A stretch of DNA of 64,000 nt from Chionoecetes opilio (taxonomy: Eukaryota > Arthropoda > Malacostraca > Decapoda > Majidae). Both the position numbers and the translations under genes were made by a program. The notes beneath the pieces were generated by a model. The model did not search any database. It saw nothing but the letters and a program-made list of their open reading frames with translations, and was not told the origin of the DNA. Shown piece by piece: positions 53,760 to 64,000 of the stretch; the first letter of the stretch is position 1, and each line of letters begins with the position of its first letter. The stretch is taken from contig JACEEZ010001777.1 of NCBI GenBank assembly GCA_016584305.1, positions 331,257-395,256 of the forward strand. Direction: 5' to 3'.

Positions 53760-54082
53760 AAGGAGAACCTCGTTTAACCGGCATTTAAAACAACGGCAGC
53801 CTCAAAACAACGGCACTAATCGACCCAGGCTTTTTTTTTTTTTTTTTTTTTTTTTTCCCACTGATAAACTCTGGAACTCTCTTCCTGTTTCTATTTTTCC
53901 ACTTTCCTATGACTTACATCTTTTCAAAAGAAGAGTAACAAGACACCTCCCGAACTAAATTGGCTCACCCCACTTTTTTATTTTATTCTCTGACTGTCTT
54001 CTTTATAGGGACTGGGACTGCCAACTAAGCGGGCTTTGTGTTACCCATTTTTGTTGTGCCCTTGGCCAGTTCCTTGTGATGG

Positions 54083-54151
<69 letters not shown>

Positions 54152-54250
54152 TTGGGGGGATTCCATAAGAGTAACTCTCAAAGCAACGGCAAAATGAGTT
54201 ATCCGGCATGCGCTCCCCCCCGAGGGTGCCGGATAAACGAGGTTCTCCTG
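53760..54250. mobile_element. CAGGAGAACCTCGTTTAACCGG TIR element, copy 2
   Basis: Left end AAGGAGAACCTCGTTTAACC (first base changed), right end ...GGATAAACGAGGTTCTCCTG. Same captured LINE tail. The A run is 66 bases (54082-54147). Confidence 0.85.
53857..53958 (+). pseudogene. LINE ORF2 C-terminus inside the TIR element
   Basis: Reads PTDKLWNSLPVSIFPLSYDL, then HLFKRRVTRHLPN and TAA. 'LWNSLP....P..YD...FK..V..HL' is the usual last segment of Jockey/CR1-type ORF2. Its 3' UTR (TTGGCTCACC...GCGGGCTTTGTGTTACCC) is followed by poly(A), as in a LINE 3' end. The same UTR is in the 34051 element. Confidence 0.75.
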
Positions 54251-54292
54251 TATATCTATATCTATATCTATATCTATATCTATATATATATA
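54251..54292. repeat. (TATATC)n / TA tract
   Basis: TATATCTATATC repeats between two TIR elements. Confidence 0.9.
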
Positions 54293-55807
54293 CAGGGAGG
54301 TCCCGGAGATACGAGCAGTTAGGTTCCATCTGACATACTCGTTAAGCGAAATCTCGTATAACCAATGGTAAAATATAGGTTCGGTTCCAGGACCCCCATC
54401 AAAAAAAAAAAAAAAAAAAAAAAAAGGACATGTTTTTCAAGTCGTGCCACCAGAATTATCATATTTTCAGATTGATTATCGTACAACCTTAGGTAAAATC
54501 ATATATCATATACAATAAACCCTTCATGCTCGCGGGGGTTAGGGAACAGAGACACCCGCGAGTATCGTAAATCCGCGATCATGACATTAGTTACCCCTCC
54601 CGCCCCGAAAATAGGCTTACGGTATAAAGAAAATGGATTTTGTTGCTTGAATGATAATGATAATGAAACAGTTGGGCTGTTTCCTTAAAACCCGAGCCCC
54701 TGTCCACCCAGCAGTGAATGGGTACCGGGAGTTAGCCGGGGGTTTGTAACCCGCCTCCCGGGGTGCTGGCTTCGGCCAACACTATAAGCACTGGTAGCAT
54801 ACAGCTCTCTAGGGGTAGTATGAGAGAGAGCTGTCTGGTTACAGTGGAGATCCATCTCAGCTGCGTCGATAACTGACGAAATTCTTCAAACATCAAACAT
54901 CAAAGTTCACATCAGGGAGTGCCGATAAAAAAGGCCAGACTACTAACAACTGAACTGAACACTGTCATCATCAGCAACAACCCATAACAGCTGAGGCCGC
55001 GACACACGTGTAGCCGCTGCCAGGGTTACATCACAACACTATTCATCCCCGCCACCACCACCACCATGGATAGATAGGCCTATGGCTGAGCCCAGAAGGA
55101 GGAGGAAGTGGACGCTGAACCTCCGTGGATCGCTGTGGGCCAATGGTGAGGGTGTGTTAGGGTGTGTTGTGTTGGGGTGGCTGGCGCAAAGCTATGCCTC
55201 TCGCACCACGGCCAGATTGTCCACACCAGCTTGCTCCAGTGCTCCTCCCTGTGTTTTAGGGTGATTGGGTTGCCACTGCTTAAATGTTCACTATTGTGTC
55301 TGGTCTGGTGGTGGCTTGAGGAAGTTGAGGTGTGCACGCAGCACTCAGCCCACCAGTGTGTGGCTACCGTAGTCCGTAGATAACACTAGTCGCCAGTCAC
55401 TCGCCACTGCACTAATGTCGCCAGGCGCCATATATTGTGAATTTTAGCATCACTACAGACTTTTATGTGCCACTGAAGAGGCATGCACAGTAGTTTTTAT
55501 GAAAAATACTTTTCGTATTTTAAAATTATATTTAATTACCTGTATTTATTATTATTTATCCCAAGAGTTGAAAACCCGCGAGTAATCAAATCCGCGAGCA
55601 TGAAGGGTTTATTGTAGTCAGTAAATGATTTTATAATTTTAGTAAATAACTTGTAATTTACTTTAGTAAATAACTTGGTAATTTTACTTACCCGTTTGAA
55701 TGTCGTAACATTGGATTTTCGATCTCGTATATTGAAAATAGACCCTAATTTACACATCTCGTATCATCGGATTCTCGTATATCGAATGCTCGTATAACGG
55801 GACCTCC

Positions 55808-55810
<3 letters not shown>
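54293..55810. mobile_element. CAGGGAGGTCCCG TIR element with nested element
   Basis: The ends CAGGGAGGTCCCGGAGATAC and ...ATAACGGGACCTCCCTG. Split at a TA by 54513-55614. Its own sequence is ~410 bases and matches the left and right parts of the long form. Confidence 0.88.
54513..55614. mobile_element. CAATAAACCCTTCATGCTCGCGG TIR element (1102 bp)
   Basis: The ends CAATAAACCCTTCATGCTCG and ...CCGCGAGCATGAAGGGTTTATTG are inverted and TA-flanked. Interior: the 'CCCAGCAGTGAATGGGTACC' repeat, an unrecognised stretch (55030-55350) with a short frame from 55082, and the dispersed repeat shared with 2985 and 32 kb. No transposase. Confidence 0.85.
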
Positions 55811-55903
<93 letters not shown>

Positions 55904-55916
55904 TTATATTTATATA
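55811..55916. repeat. (TA)n microsatellite
   Basis: About 100 bases of TA between two TIR elements. Confidence 0.95.
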
Positions 55917-56902
55917 CAGGTTGAAGTTCCCAAACTCGGCAACCTCGGGACCAGCGCTGAGCCGAGTAATGGAATTTTCCGACTTTTAGAACGTAGATAT
56001 ATTAAGGGGAAAAAAAGTATGAAAATCACATGAAAAAAATCACAGGAAAAAATTATTTGGATTCTAATACGGTATATGATACGTACTGAGATAGAGGAAG
56101 AAGAATATGTATAAATATAAATCAGTATGAGCTTACCTGTACAAGAACATGGTCCACAACATTCATGGTCCGCCGATTTCTTCTCACCGCACACTGTTTG
56201 ATGTGATAAACCATGACGTATTTTAAATTTTGCGAGCCATCCTTCTGAATATTGACACTCGTGTTCCAATTTTAGCTCCTCATGGAATATTTTAGCTTGC
56301 GTCATCATCATGTCCCCTGATATTTTCATTCCATCATTACGACGCTGTCTGAGCCACTGCATTAATGCTTTGTCCAAATCTTCACTCTTCCCATGTCTCA
56401 TGGTCTTACGTATGTCCATACCTTTCACCGTCTCACTCCTGGCATAAAATTCACGTAACTTTGTTTTCTGTTTCTTGAGGTCATACACTGTAGATGATCC
56501 CACACCATATATTTCACACAAATTCTGCACTGAGGTTCCGCCATCCAACTTCTTCAAAAGGTCAATTTTCTCAGAAATAGTTAACACATTGTTCTTCCTT
56601 TTCTTTTCACTTCCACCAGTAGGTGTTCCTGGACGTTTGGGAGCCATAATACCAATAACAGGCCTGTAGGAGTACACAAAATAACAGTGTACACAACTCT
56701 ACAGTCACAACACCACTGAACAATAACAACAAACAAATCGGCGGGAGAAACCAAGCGGCCTAGTGTGGTGGCACCTAGCGGCCGACCCGGCAACTACGTG
56801 CCGGGTTTTGGGTGTTCTGCCGTGTTTTGGAAAATCCGGAACCATAGCCGAGTTTTGGGTGTTGCCGAGTCTTGGGATGCCGAGTTTGGGAACTTCAACC
56901 TG
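55917..56902 (-). mobile_element. Tigger/jerky-like mini-element keeping only the DNA-binding exon (986 bp)
   Basis: The ends CAGGTTGAAGTTCCCAAACT and ...CCGAGTTTGGGAACTTCAACCTG are inverted and TA-flanked. The minus-strand gene has its first exon complete and nothing after it. Interior GCCGAGTTTTGGGTGTTGCC words repeat near the right end. Confidence 0.88.
56137..56647 (-). CDS. Jerky/Tigger-type transposase N-terminal DNA-binding exon
   Basis: Starts MAPKRPGTPTGGSEKKRKNN (ATG at 56647). HTH 1: VLTISEKIDLLKKLDGGTSV and LCEIYGVGSSTVYDLKKQK (psq/CENP-B N-terminal). HTH 2: LDKALMQWLRQRRNDG, AKIFHEELKLEHE and SEGWLAKFKIRHGLSHQTV (Tc5/CENP-B type). About 170 residues, open throughout, then CTTGTACAG before a donor GTAAGC on the minus strand. 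The catalytic exon(s) are absent. Without splicing the frame continues into element and TA sequence to about 55910. It could act as a DNA-binding repressor, which is inference. Confidence 0.8.
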
Positions 56903-56905
56903 TAT

Positions 56906-58636
56906 ATTCAAACCTCGATATAACGGACCTCGATTTAACGGACTCCATTCTCGAGACAAATTTGCGGGCAAGAATGGCATATCAGACCGCTTATCACCGC
57001 TGGAATCATCAACTCAACATAATTTTTTTCTTTTTCTTTTGGAATGCTTGGGTTTTAAGGAGTTGTAATGTATCAGATATTAAGATATATAAGGTAGAAG
57101 CCTGTGTTGCTAGTGATTTAGTTGTAGAAGGTGTGTATGTGGGCTAAAATATGGAATATTAGTACGTATTACAATTTCTTGACTTCTTCTTGTGACCTCT
57201 TTCTCTTAAGTTTCGCTTCGTAGGTCCTCTCCTCTCCTCTCCTCTCCTCTCTCCTCCTCCTCCTCCTCCTCCTCTCCTCTAGTGTTAGCTGAAGCTTCTA
57301 CCCCGGGAGACTGCACAGCGTCACACACACACAGCTGTTCGTCTGCACTATTTGCACGTAGAATGTAAGCAAACATGGCTCCGACACCCAGGCATTTCTC
57401 CACAGTAGTACTTTTTATATTTATTTACATTACAGGTATTTACATATCTATTTACATTGTTCATTATGATGTTTATCATGTGTACATGGGTAACTTGTGT
57501 CTTATAATTATGTCTTAACGACAACACTGCTGCTGCCGTGGCCGCGCTGCGCTGCCAGGCATGGATGAGCGCCTTGCTTGTATTTTTATCTATTTACTCA
57601 TATGTATGAATAATAGCCATTAAAATGTGATTATATGTCTACATTCACCTAGAATAATGGTATTTCATAGCATACCAAGCAGTAATGAGCGAGCCTGGAG
57701 ACTTACTACCTCTCCTAATACCACTCCCGTGCAGTCGTGGGCGAGCTTGCTATGTAGCGCCAGTCACTGTTTACCTTCCAACATAGCTACACGGTCTGGT
57801 TGTGTTTGTGATTAATTCTCATTTTTCACAGCGTGCAGGAGCATACCAAATCCAGCATTTAGCACCAGTCACTGTTTACCTCCCAACATAGCTACACGGT
57901 CTGCTTGTGTTTGTGATTATTTCTAATTGATTTCACAAATTTTCCTGTGTTTTACCTATATTTTTCCACCCTTGGGAAAAACCCTCGCTATAAACGGACA
58001 ATCGGCTTTAACGGACCACTCTTCCCCCCCTTTAGTCCGTTACAGTAAAAGCCTTATAACTCGGCACGATAGGGGCTCTGGCCCTTGCCGAGTTATTCAA
58101 TGTGCCGAGTTATGCAATGTCCTCTGATAGGGGGAAAAAAAAAAAAAAAAAAAAAAAAAAAACTACACTTACCAGTGAACCTTGCAGCAGCAAGCAATAT
58201 ATACTCGTAATCCAAGGAGAGGGGAGCCTTGTTGTAACATGTAGAAGATGTTAGGGGGACTCAGTCGCATTTTAACCCTGGTATCACTTTAATCACTTTA
58301 TAATCACAACTCTGTACTGTATTGTATACAGTACTGTACCTGTACAACTTAATTTTACATCACTTGAGCACTTAGTTACTGCAACACTATGCCTTGTCCA
58401 TTAACTCTACCTTCGACTGCGAGTGCATGGGAGGACACAGGGGGCGGCATGAGCCTCTAATCACAGGCATCACTATAAGAATCCTGCCTGCGCCACCACG
58501 GGTGAGGGCCAACCATCACAGCCCTCGAGTGAGCTTCCAGGGCCTACCATCCGTCTTTGCCTTGCCGAGTTATATCAAATTCCGAGTTATACAGTGCCGA
58601 GTTATAAGGCTTTTACTGTATATCGAGGTTTGACTG
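56906..58636. mobile_element. CAGTCAACCCTCGATTTAACGG family, copy 2, with nested element
   Basis: Left TTCAAACCTCGATATAACGG, right ...ATATCGAGGTTTGACTG. The interior is the reverse of 4663-5730 with extra sequence (CTCCT runs at 57225-57285, TGTAGCTATGTTGGRAGG words). A CAGTAAAAGCC element is inserted at 58043. Confidence 0.8.
58043..58618. mobile_element. CAGTAAAAGCC TIR element with SINE piece
   Basis: 576 bp, intact inverted ends, inserted at a TA in the preceding element (GTCCGTTA | ... | TATCGAGG). Contains a 3'-truncated SINE body (58385-58555). Confidence 0.88.
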
Positions 58637-59097
58637 TACAGTAAAAGCCTTATAACTCGGCACGATAGGGGCTCTGGCCCTTGCCGAGTTATTCAATGTG
58701 CCGAGTTATGCAATGTCCTCCTCTGATATGGGGAAAAAAAAAGAAAAAAAAATACAGTAAACTCATCCCTCGTATAACGCAGGTTCGATTAACGCAATTT
58801 CAGAGTTACGCACAAAACTTTTGTATACCAAAAATTGATTAACATATAAAAAATTCGAAGTTACGCACAAATTTACGACAATAAAATATGCAAAAAATGA
58901 TAAAAAGAAGAAAATGTACAACAACCCACAAATAAAATATATTTATGAATATACTACCCTGTAAAAGAACCAACGAACAAGCAGCACAGCTCAGCTTCCC
59001 CCCCGTATGGTTTGTTTACGTTTTGCGCGGTACAGATAAACAGTGGATTTCCAGTGCTTCTGTTATATCGTCCATTATCGAGTGAAACGACTGCATA

Positions 59098-60852
59098 ATG
59101 TCTACTAAGCGTGTTGCTAGTGGTAGTGCTAGTGCTCCTAAGTCTAAAAAGTGTAGAAAATCTATAAATTTAGAAACTAAATTAGAAGTGTTGAAGAAAA
59201 GTGATGAAGGGATGCGATTGAAAGACATCGCGAATTTGTTCAACCTTGCTCCGTCGACTGTGGTGACAATTAAGAAGGACAAGGACAAAATTAAATCAAG
59301 TGCGAAGAATGCTACTCCGTTGACAGCGAAGTTAGCTACAAGGCATCGTCCACCTATCATGGAAGAGATGGAAAGACTGTTGGCATTATGGGTGGACGAC
59401 ATGTGCAGCCGGGATGACTCGCCAATGACGAACATCTTGATGCAGGAAAAAGCTCGCTCACTTTATGATGATTTATTGGCTAAGGATGAGGCAAGTGCTG
59501 GACCTAGTGGAGCTGCTGCTCCTCCACCATTCAATGCAAGCAAGGGCTGGTTGGAAAGGTTCAAGAACAGGAATCATCTGCACTCGGTAACACAGTCTGG
59601 GGAGGCAGCGTCGGCTGACAAAGAAGCTGCTCAGGCTTATCTGCCAGTGCTCAAGAAAATTATCGAGGACGGGGGGGGACACAGCAGACCAAGTGTTCAA
59701 CTTTGATGAAACTGGACTCTACTGGAAGAGAATGCCAAAGAGGACAGTGATATCCAGGGAGGAGAAGAAAGCACCAGGTCATAAAACCTCCAAGGATAGA
59801 GTGTCACTGCTGGTTGGTGGCAATGCAGAGGGTGATTTCAAGCTAAAGACGCTCCTCATTGGCTATTCAAAAAACCCTCGGGCCTTAAAGGGTCATGCTA
59901 AGGAATGTCTGCCAGTCATTTACCGCTCTAGCAAAAAAGCGTGGACCAACCAATACATATTCCAGGATTGGTTCACCAATTATTTTTGCCCTGCTGTGGA
60001 GCGCTACTGTAGGAGGAAGAATATTGCTCACAATGCACTGCTGCTCCTTGACAACGCCCCCACCCACCCTAACAACCTTTCTGACTTGTCTGAACACATT
60101 CGAGTGGAATTTTTACCAAAAAACACCACATCACTAATCCAACCAATGGACCAAGGGGCAATTGCCACCTTTAAAGCTTATTATCTCCGTCGTACCTTCA
60201 GAAAAATGATTAATGCTGTGGACGCTGACGAAAATCTCTCCATTCGTCAATTTTGGAAGGAATTCAACATCAAGAATGCTATTGACAACATTGCTGAATC
60301 CTGGGGTGAGGTCACACCATCCAATATGAATGCTGTTTGGAAGAAATTGTGGCCAGAATGTGTCCACAACTTTAAAGGTTTTCCTGAACCAACTCCTGTC
60401 GTGCGAGAAATTGTTAACCTTGCACATACAGCTGGTATGGACGAAGTGGGAGAAGAAGATATTGTTGAGCTGTTGGCATCTCATGATGAGGAACTCAGCA
60501 ACGAAGACTTAATGGCCATCGAACAAGTCAGAGCACTAGAGGAGGAAACTGCAGAGGAAGATGACCCAGAGCCGCAGCTTCACTTAACTAGGAAGATCTT
60601 AGCTGATGTTATCTCCAAATTTGAAACTGGCATTCATGACATTGTGAATAACGATCCCAACCGTGAACGCAGTCTCAAATTGAAAACACAGTCAGAAGTG
60701 CTCTCACTGCCTACAAGATGCTTCATCAAGAAAAAGTCCACCAAGCACAACAGACAACTATAACATCATTCTTCACTAAACCTGCTGCAACATCACCAGC
60801 CAGCTCTACTTCTACGTCTTCCGACGATGATGCCCCCACCTCACCCCAGTAA
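59098..60852 (+). pseudogene. Tigger D transposase (near-complete, two frameshifts)
   Basis: MSTKRVASGSASAPKSKKCR, then HTH 1 (LETKLEVLKKSDEGMRLKDI ... APSTVVTIKKDK), then HTH 2 (MQEKARSLYDDLL ... SKGWLERFKNRNHLHSV). The catalytic core in order: FNFDETGLYWKRM (first Asp), LLLDNAPTHPNN (second), TSLIQPMDQGAIATFK (third, about 32 residues later). An eight-G run at 59671-59678 shifts the frame; a second shift near 60705 separates the C-terminal tail. In the other frame that tail reads QTTITSFFTKPA (PIP-box pattern, 60751-60774) and ends SSTSTSSDDDAPTSPQ at TAA 60850. Full length otherwise, about 580 residues. Confidence 0.92.
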
Positions 60853-61156
60853 CTCTGCCGACACCCCCCAGCCACCATCTTTGTCACCTCAAGCCTCAAG
60901 TATTCTTCTATATAGTGAGTACAACTTCTATATATCATTTAACTTTATATTAATTATATTTCATATGTCTATGCTCACAAATTAATGTATGACTGCATTT
61001 TATGAGAGGTTAGGTTGTGATTTTTTTTCGTAAGAACGTATCTCGACTTATATAATGGGAGTCAATGGGAAAATGGAATTCGTTTAACGCATTTTCACTT
61101 AACGCACGATTTCCCAAGAACGTAACTCATGCGTTAAATGAGGGAGGCGTGTACTG
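60853..61156 (+). other. Tigger D 3' untranslated region and right TIR
   Basis: Non-coding. The right TIR begins around 61030 (GTAAGAACGTATCTCGACTT) and ends GGAGGCGTGTACTG. Confidence 0.6.
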
Positions 61157-61387
61157 TAAAAGCATAAAAACTACACTTACCAACGAACGGGTAGCAGCAG
61201 GCATGTAATCCAAGGAGAGGGGAGCCTTGTTGTAACATGTAGAAGATGTTAGGGGGACTCAGTCGCATTTTAACACTGGCACTATCACTTTAATCACTTT
61301 ATAATCACAACTCTGTACTGTATTGTATACAGTACTGTACCTGTACAACTTAATTTTACATCTCTTGAGCACTTAATTACTGCAACA

Positions 61388-61645
61388 CTATGCCCTGTCC
61401 ATTAACTCTACTTTCGACTGCGAGTGCATGGGAGGACACAGGGGGGCGGCATGAGCCTCTAATCACAGGCGTCACTATAAGAATCCTGCCTGCGCCACCA
61501 CGGGCGAGGGCCAACCATCACAGCCCTCGAGTGAGACTCCAGGGCCTACCATCCCACCCCTGGAGCTCACTGCCTACACGCGCTATAGGCATAGGTATAA
61601 TACAAAAATAAAATAAAATAATAATAATAAAAAAAAAAAAAAAAA
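61388..61645 (+). repeat. SINE body with A-rich tail
   Basis: CACTATGCCCTGTCCATTAA, GGACACAGGGGGGCGGCATG, CTGCGCCACCACGGGCGAGG, then AAAATAAAATAATAAT and an A run. Same family as 10548, 38395 and 58385; no tRNA head. Confidence 0.8.
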
Positions 61646-61726
61646 CTTGTCTTTGCCATGCCAAGTTATATCAAATTCCGAGTTATATAGTGCCGAGTTA
61701 TAAGGCTTTTACTGAATATATATATA

Positions 61727-62721
61727 CACACAACCCTCGTTTTCCCGGACCTCCATTTTCCGGATATCAGATTTGCCGGACAAAATCCAAGGTCTGGGGA
61801 TATGTCAGAGTCCCGAACAAATGCCTGGTCCAGTCCGTAAATCGACAAAGTTGTCCGGCGGTCCGAGCGTCTCCTGTCACCCCTGGTTAGTGTCCGCGCC
61901 TCCCACTAGGTGGCAGCTTGCTCAGCGGTCGTATTGTTTACATTTGGGCACAAGACACTCACGGTTCACCTGCACTGCCTCCGTCAGTCCCCTGACCCCC
62001 ACTGTCCCTGGTGCAGGAATGTCTCTTGAGATTATTGAACACTTTCTGCTGCAGTGTCCGCGCTTCCACTCCCACCATGTTTTGCTACGCTCTCAACTCC
62101 TCACCCTGAACATCACCACCTTTGAGTTGCCCACCCTGCTGGCGGGGGCTGGCCTCCCGCCATGTGGCAGCATGCACAGCAGTCGTATTGTTTACATTTG
62201 GGCACACAACACTCACGGTTCACCTGCACCAACTGACCGCCTCTGTCAGTCCCCTGACCCCCACTGCCCCTGGTGCAGGAACGTCTCTGAGACTATTGAA
62301 CACTTTCTGCTGCAGCGTCCGCCTTCCACTCCCACCATGTAGTGCTACGATCTCAACTCCTCACCCTGAACGTCGCCACCTTTGACCTGCCCACCCTGCT
62401 TGTGGGGGCTGGCGTCCACCCCTCCCGGCAACACGCTGTCATCTCGCCTCACCTGTGCCTTCCTGAGGAAGACAGGTCAACTATAGCGCCTGTGATAGCA
62501 TCATAGGACATCACCAGGGCTCATAGTGTTCCCCAAGGGATCCTCGCAGCCCTAAAAACAACAACAAAGTGACGTAAATGTCCGCGGTGGGGTAGTTGAT
62601 ATTGGCGGTTGCCGGACAGTAAATACTACAGTAGGATAAACGTCCGGGGGTGGGTAATGGCCTCGGACTGTTGCGATTCCCGGACCAGTGCTCCCCCCTA
62701 TTAGTCCGGGAAAACGAGGGT

Positions 62722-62729
<8 letters not shown>
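61727..62729. mobile_element. CACACAAACCTCGATTTCCCGG TIR element, copy 3, with LINE tail
   Basis: The ends CACACAACCCTCGTTTTCCC and ...CCGGGAAAACGAGGGTTGTGTG. Contains two ~155-base LINE-derived units, the second followed by the LINE's 3' coding end and 3' UTR (ACCTGTGCCTTCCTGAGGAAG ... CCTAAAAACAACAAC, to about 62570). Confidence 0.88.
62020..62545 (+). pseudogene. LINE ORF2 C-terminal pieces inside the TIR element
   Basis: Frames include IIEHFLLQCPRFHSHHVLLR and QLLTLNITTFELPTLLAGAG, then again SETIEHFLLQ and LLTLNVATFDLPTLL. Two overlapping copies of the same LINE C-terminus as at 39012. Confidence 0.75.

Positions 62730-62783
<54 letters not shown>
62730..62783. repeat. (TA)n microsatellite
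   Basis: About 54 bases of TA directly before Tigger C. Confidence 0.95.
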
Positions 62784-62784
<1 letters not shown>

Positions 62785-63051
62785 TGTCGGACCCCGCCGA
62801 ACACGAGTTCGCCCTGCACGAAACTCGCACTTACACGAATAGGTAAAATATCCCATGACTTGCCGAACACGAGTTTTACTCGCGATAACACGAATTTGAA
62901 TTTCCCGGCGGATGTTGTCGATGCTGTCGGCGGCCATTTTGCCGGGGACAGCCTGGGCACGCTCAGCCTGGGCCGCCAGAGCTGCTACACGTAGTCTTTC
63001 TCTCTCTTGCTCGTGCTGCTGTTGCCTCACGTCGTGCTGCTCCTGCTGGCC

Positions 63052-63337
63052 ATGTCTTCCAAGCGTTCGGCTCCACCTACTCCAGGGTCAAGCGAGAAGA
63101 AGAGGAAAGTGTTGTCCCTAGCGGAGAAGATGGATGTGCTTGCTGTGATTGATAGTGGCCTAGGTGGTCTGCTACGGGCAAGAAGTTTGGCCTGCATGAG
63201 GCCACTGTTCGTACCATCTGGAAGACCCGTGAAAAAATAAGACAAAGCGTGCGAGAGAGTGCTGATGTCTCTAGCAAGGTGATTTCTGTGAGCCGACGTG
63301 ACCCGCTGCTAGAGAAGATGGAGAAAATACTGAACAG
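63052..63337 (+). pseudogene. Tigger C transposase exon 1
   Basis: [19 protein letters not shown]. Two bases are missing near 63164 (GCCTAGGTGGTCTG against GCCTAGGCTGGTCTG, plus one base), which shifts the frame; the private lesion differs from A and B. Donor GTGAGT follows. Confidence 0.85.
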
Positions 63338-63737
63338 GTGAGTTAATGATTTTTCATATAAATAAAGTTTATGTTATTGTGTGTGTTGCTACATGTGGTG
63401 TGCTAACAGGTGCTCGGGTGGTGTGTAAGGGTGTTACAGGCGAGTTAATTATTATTCATATGAATAAAGTATGTTTATTTACCCTATGTTACTACGTATA
63501 TTACTACGGGTGTGTGTGTGTGTGTGTGTGTGTGTGTTGTGCTACGTGCAGGTGTGTTAACAGGTGCTGCGGTGGTGTGGGCTGTGTTGAGGCATGTGTG
63601 TGTGTGTGTTGTGCTACGTGCAGGTGTGTTAACAGGTGCTGCGGTGGTGTGGGGCTGTGTTGAGGCATGTGTGTGTGTGTGTTGTGCTACGTGCAGGTGT
63701 GTTAACAGGTGCTGCGGTGGTGTGGGCTGTGTTGAGG

Positions 63738-63773
<36 letters not shown>

Positions 63774-63959
63774 GTGCTACGTGCAGGTGTGTTAACAGGT
63801 GCTGCGGTGGTGTGGGCTGTGTTGAGGCGTGTGTGTGTGTGTGTGGTGCTACGTGCAGGTGTGTTAGCATGCATGCATGTGTGTGTGTGTTAAGGCATAC
63901 CGTTGTACAGTACCATTGTATTTACGCATTGTTTTTTTCTTGTCATTTACGCATAACAG
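63338..63959 (+). other. Tigger C intron 1
   Basis: 622 bp. Same doubled donor region, acceptor CATAACAG, and one more TG-rich unit than A or B (units from 63508 to 63895). Confidence 0.85.
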
Positions 63960-64000
63960 GTGGATATCAGAGCAAGTGGACCAGCGGAAGAGCAACGTGG
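63960..64000 (+). pseudogene. Tigger C transposase exon 2 (start only)
   Basis: GTGGATATCAGAGCAAGTGG as in copy A; runs off the window. Confidence 0.8.

Larger units (their letters stand above)
58755..61156 (+). mobile_element. Tigger-type DNA transposon D (2402 bp, different lineage)
   Basis: The ends CAGTAAACTCATCCCTCGTA and (reverse of right) CAGTACACGCCTCCCTCATT are TIRs; TTAACGCA and GTTACGCAC words recur inside both ends. The TA is shared with the host element. Encodes one intronless transposase gene interrupted by two small frameshifts. Sequence differs strongly from Tigger A/B. Confidence 0.9.
58639..61714. mobile_element. CAGTAAAAGCC TIR element split by Tigger D
   Basis: Same ends as 11670-12041. 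The left ~115 and right ~555 bases are separated by Tigger D (58755-61156). Right part contains a SINE copy (61388-61645). Confidence 0.85.
62784..64000 (+). mobile_element. Tigger/pogo-type DNA transposon, copy C (cut by window end)
   Basis: Begins CTGTCGGACCCCGCCGAACA like A and B. It contains exon 1, intron 1 and the first 41 bases of exon 2; the rest lies outside the window. Confidence 0.93.

Overview
The window is a stretch of animal nuclear DNA, most likely from an arthropod and probably a decapod crustacean. That assignment is inference. It rests on spliceosomal introns, RTE/CR1-type LINE pieces, tRNA-derived SINEs, many pogo/Tigger-type TIR elements with TA target sites, very long (TA)n and (TG)n tracts, a few CCTAA motifs (the arthropod telomere unit) and a MADF-BESS gene. 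There is no bacterial-style operon, no CRISPR array, no rRNA and no intact tRNA gene. An assembly gap of N occupies 43036-44000.

Layout. 1-5.7 kb: decayed TIR elements, a ~94-bp satellite and a PIF/Harbinger transposase scrap. 5.7-15.5 kb: two closely similar 3.25-kb Tigger/pogo transposons (A and B) sitting in (TA)n arrays, each with a transposase gene that keeps two introns. 15.8-23 kb: a 759-bp foldback element, an RTE reverse transcriptase, LINE tails, and a 3.5-kb TIR element carrying a broken gene of an unnamed arthropod protein family. 23.6-41 kb: the one convincing host gene, a minus-strand MADF-BESS (Adf-1-like) regulator. Six exons join in phase across 17.4 kb, and its introns are filled with nested transposons. 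One of these is a 3.4-kb element with ~0.5-kb terminal inverted repeats that carries its own intron-containing MADF gene on the opposite strand. 41-49 kb: LINE ORF1/endonuclease fragments, the gap, more TIR elements, and a CACTG-ended transposon holding a second unnamed arthropod gene family. 50.5-52 kb: a GC-rich intronless retrocopy with an NFACT-R (CCDC25-like) domain, a KH-like tail and an A-rich tail. 52-64 kb: a near-perfect hairpin, CT-rich minisatellite, nested TIR elements, a Tigger-like mini-element that keeps only the DNA-binding exon, an almost intact second-lineage Tigger (D), and the start of a third copy (C) of the first Tigger family at the right edge.

How it fits together. 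Nearly everything outside the MADF-BESS gene is mobile DNA, inserted repeatedly at TA dinucleotides and often into earlier elements. The autonomous-type proteins present (Tigger A/B/C, Tigger D, a Harbinger scrap) are plausible sources of transposase for some of the many non-autonomous TIR elements. The most interesting points are retained introns and C-terminal PCNA-binding (PIP-box) motifs in the Tigger transposases, and two TIR-bounded elements carrying unnamed arthropod protein families. The third is the long-TIR element whose gene has its first exon inside the inverted repeat. All coordinates were read by hand; splice sites are inferred from GT/GC-AG signals and phase, not from transcripts.
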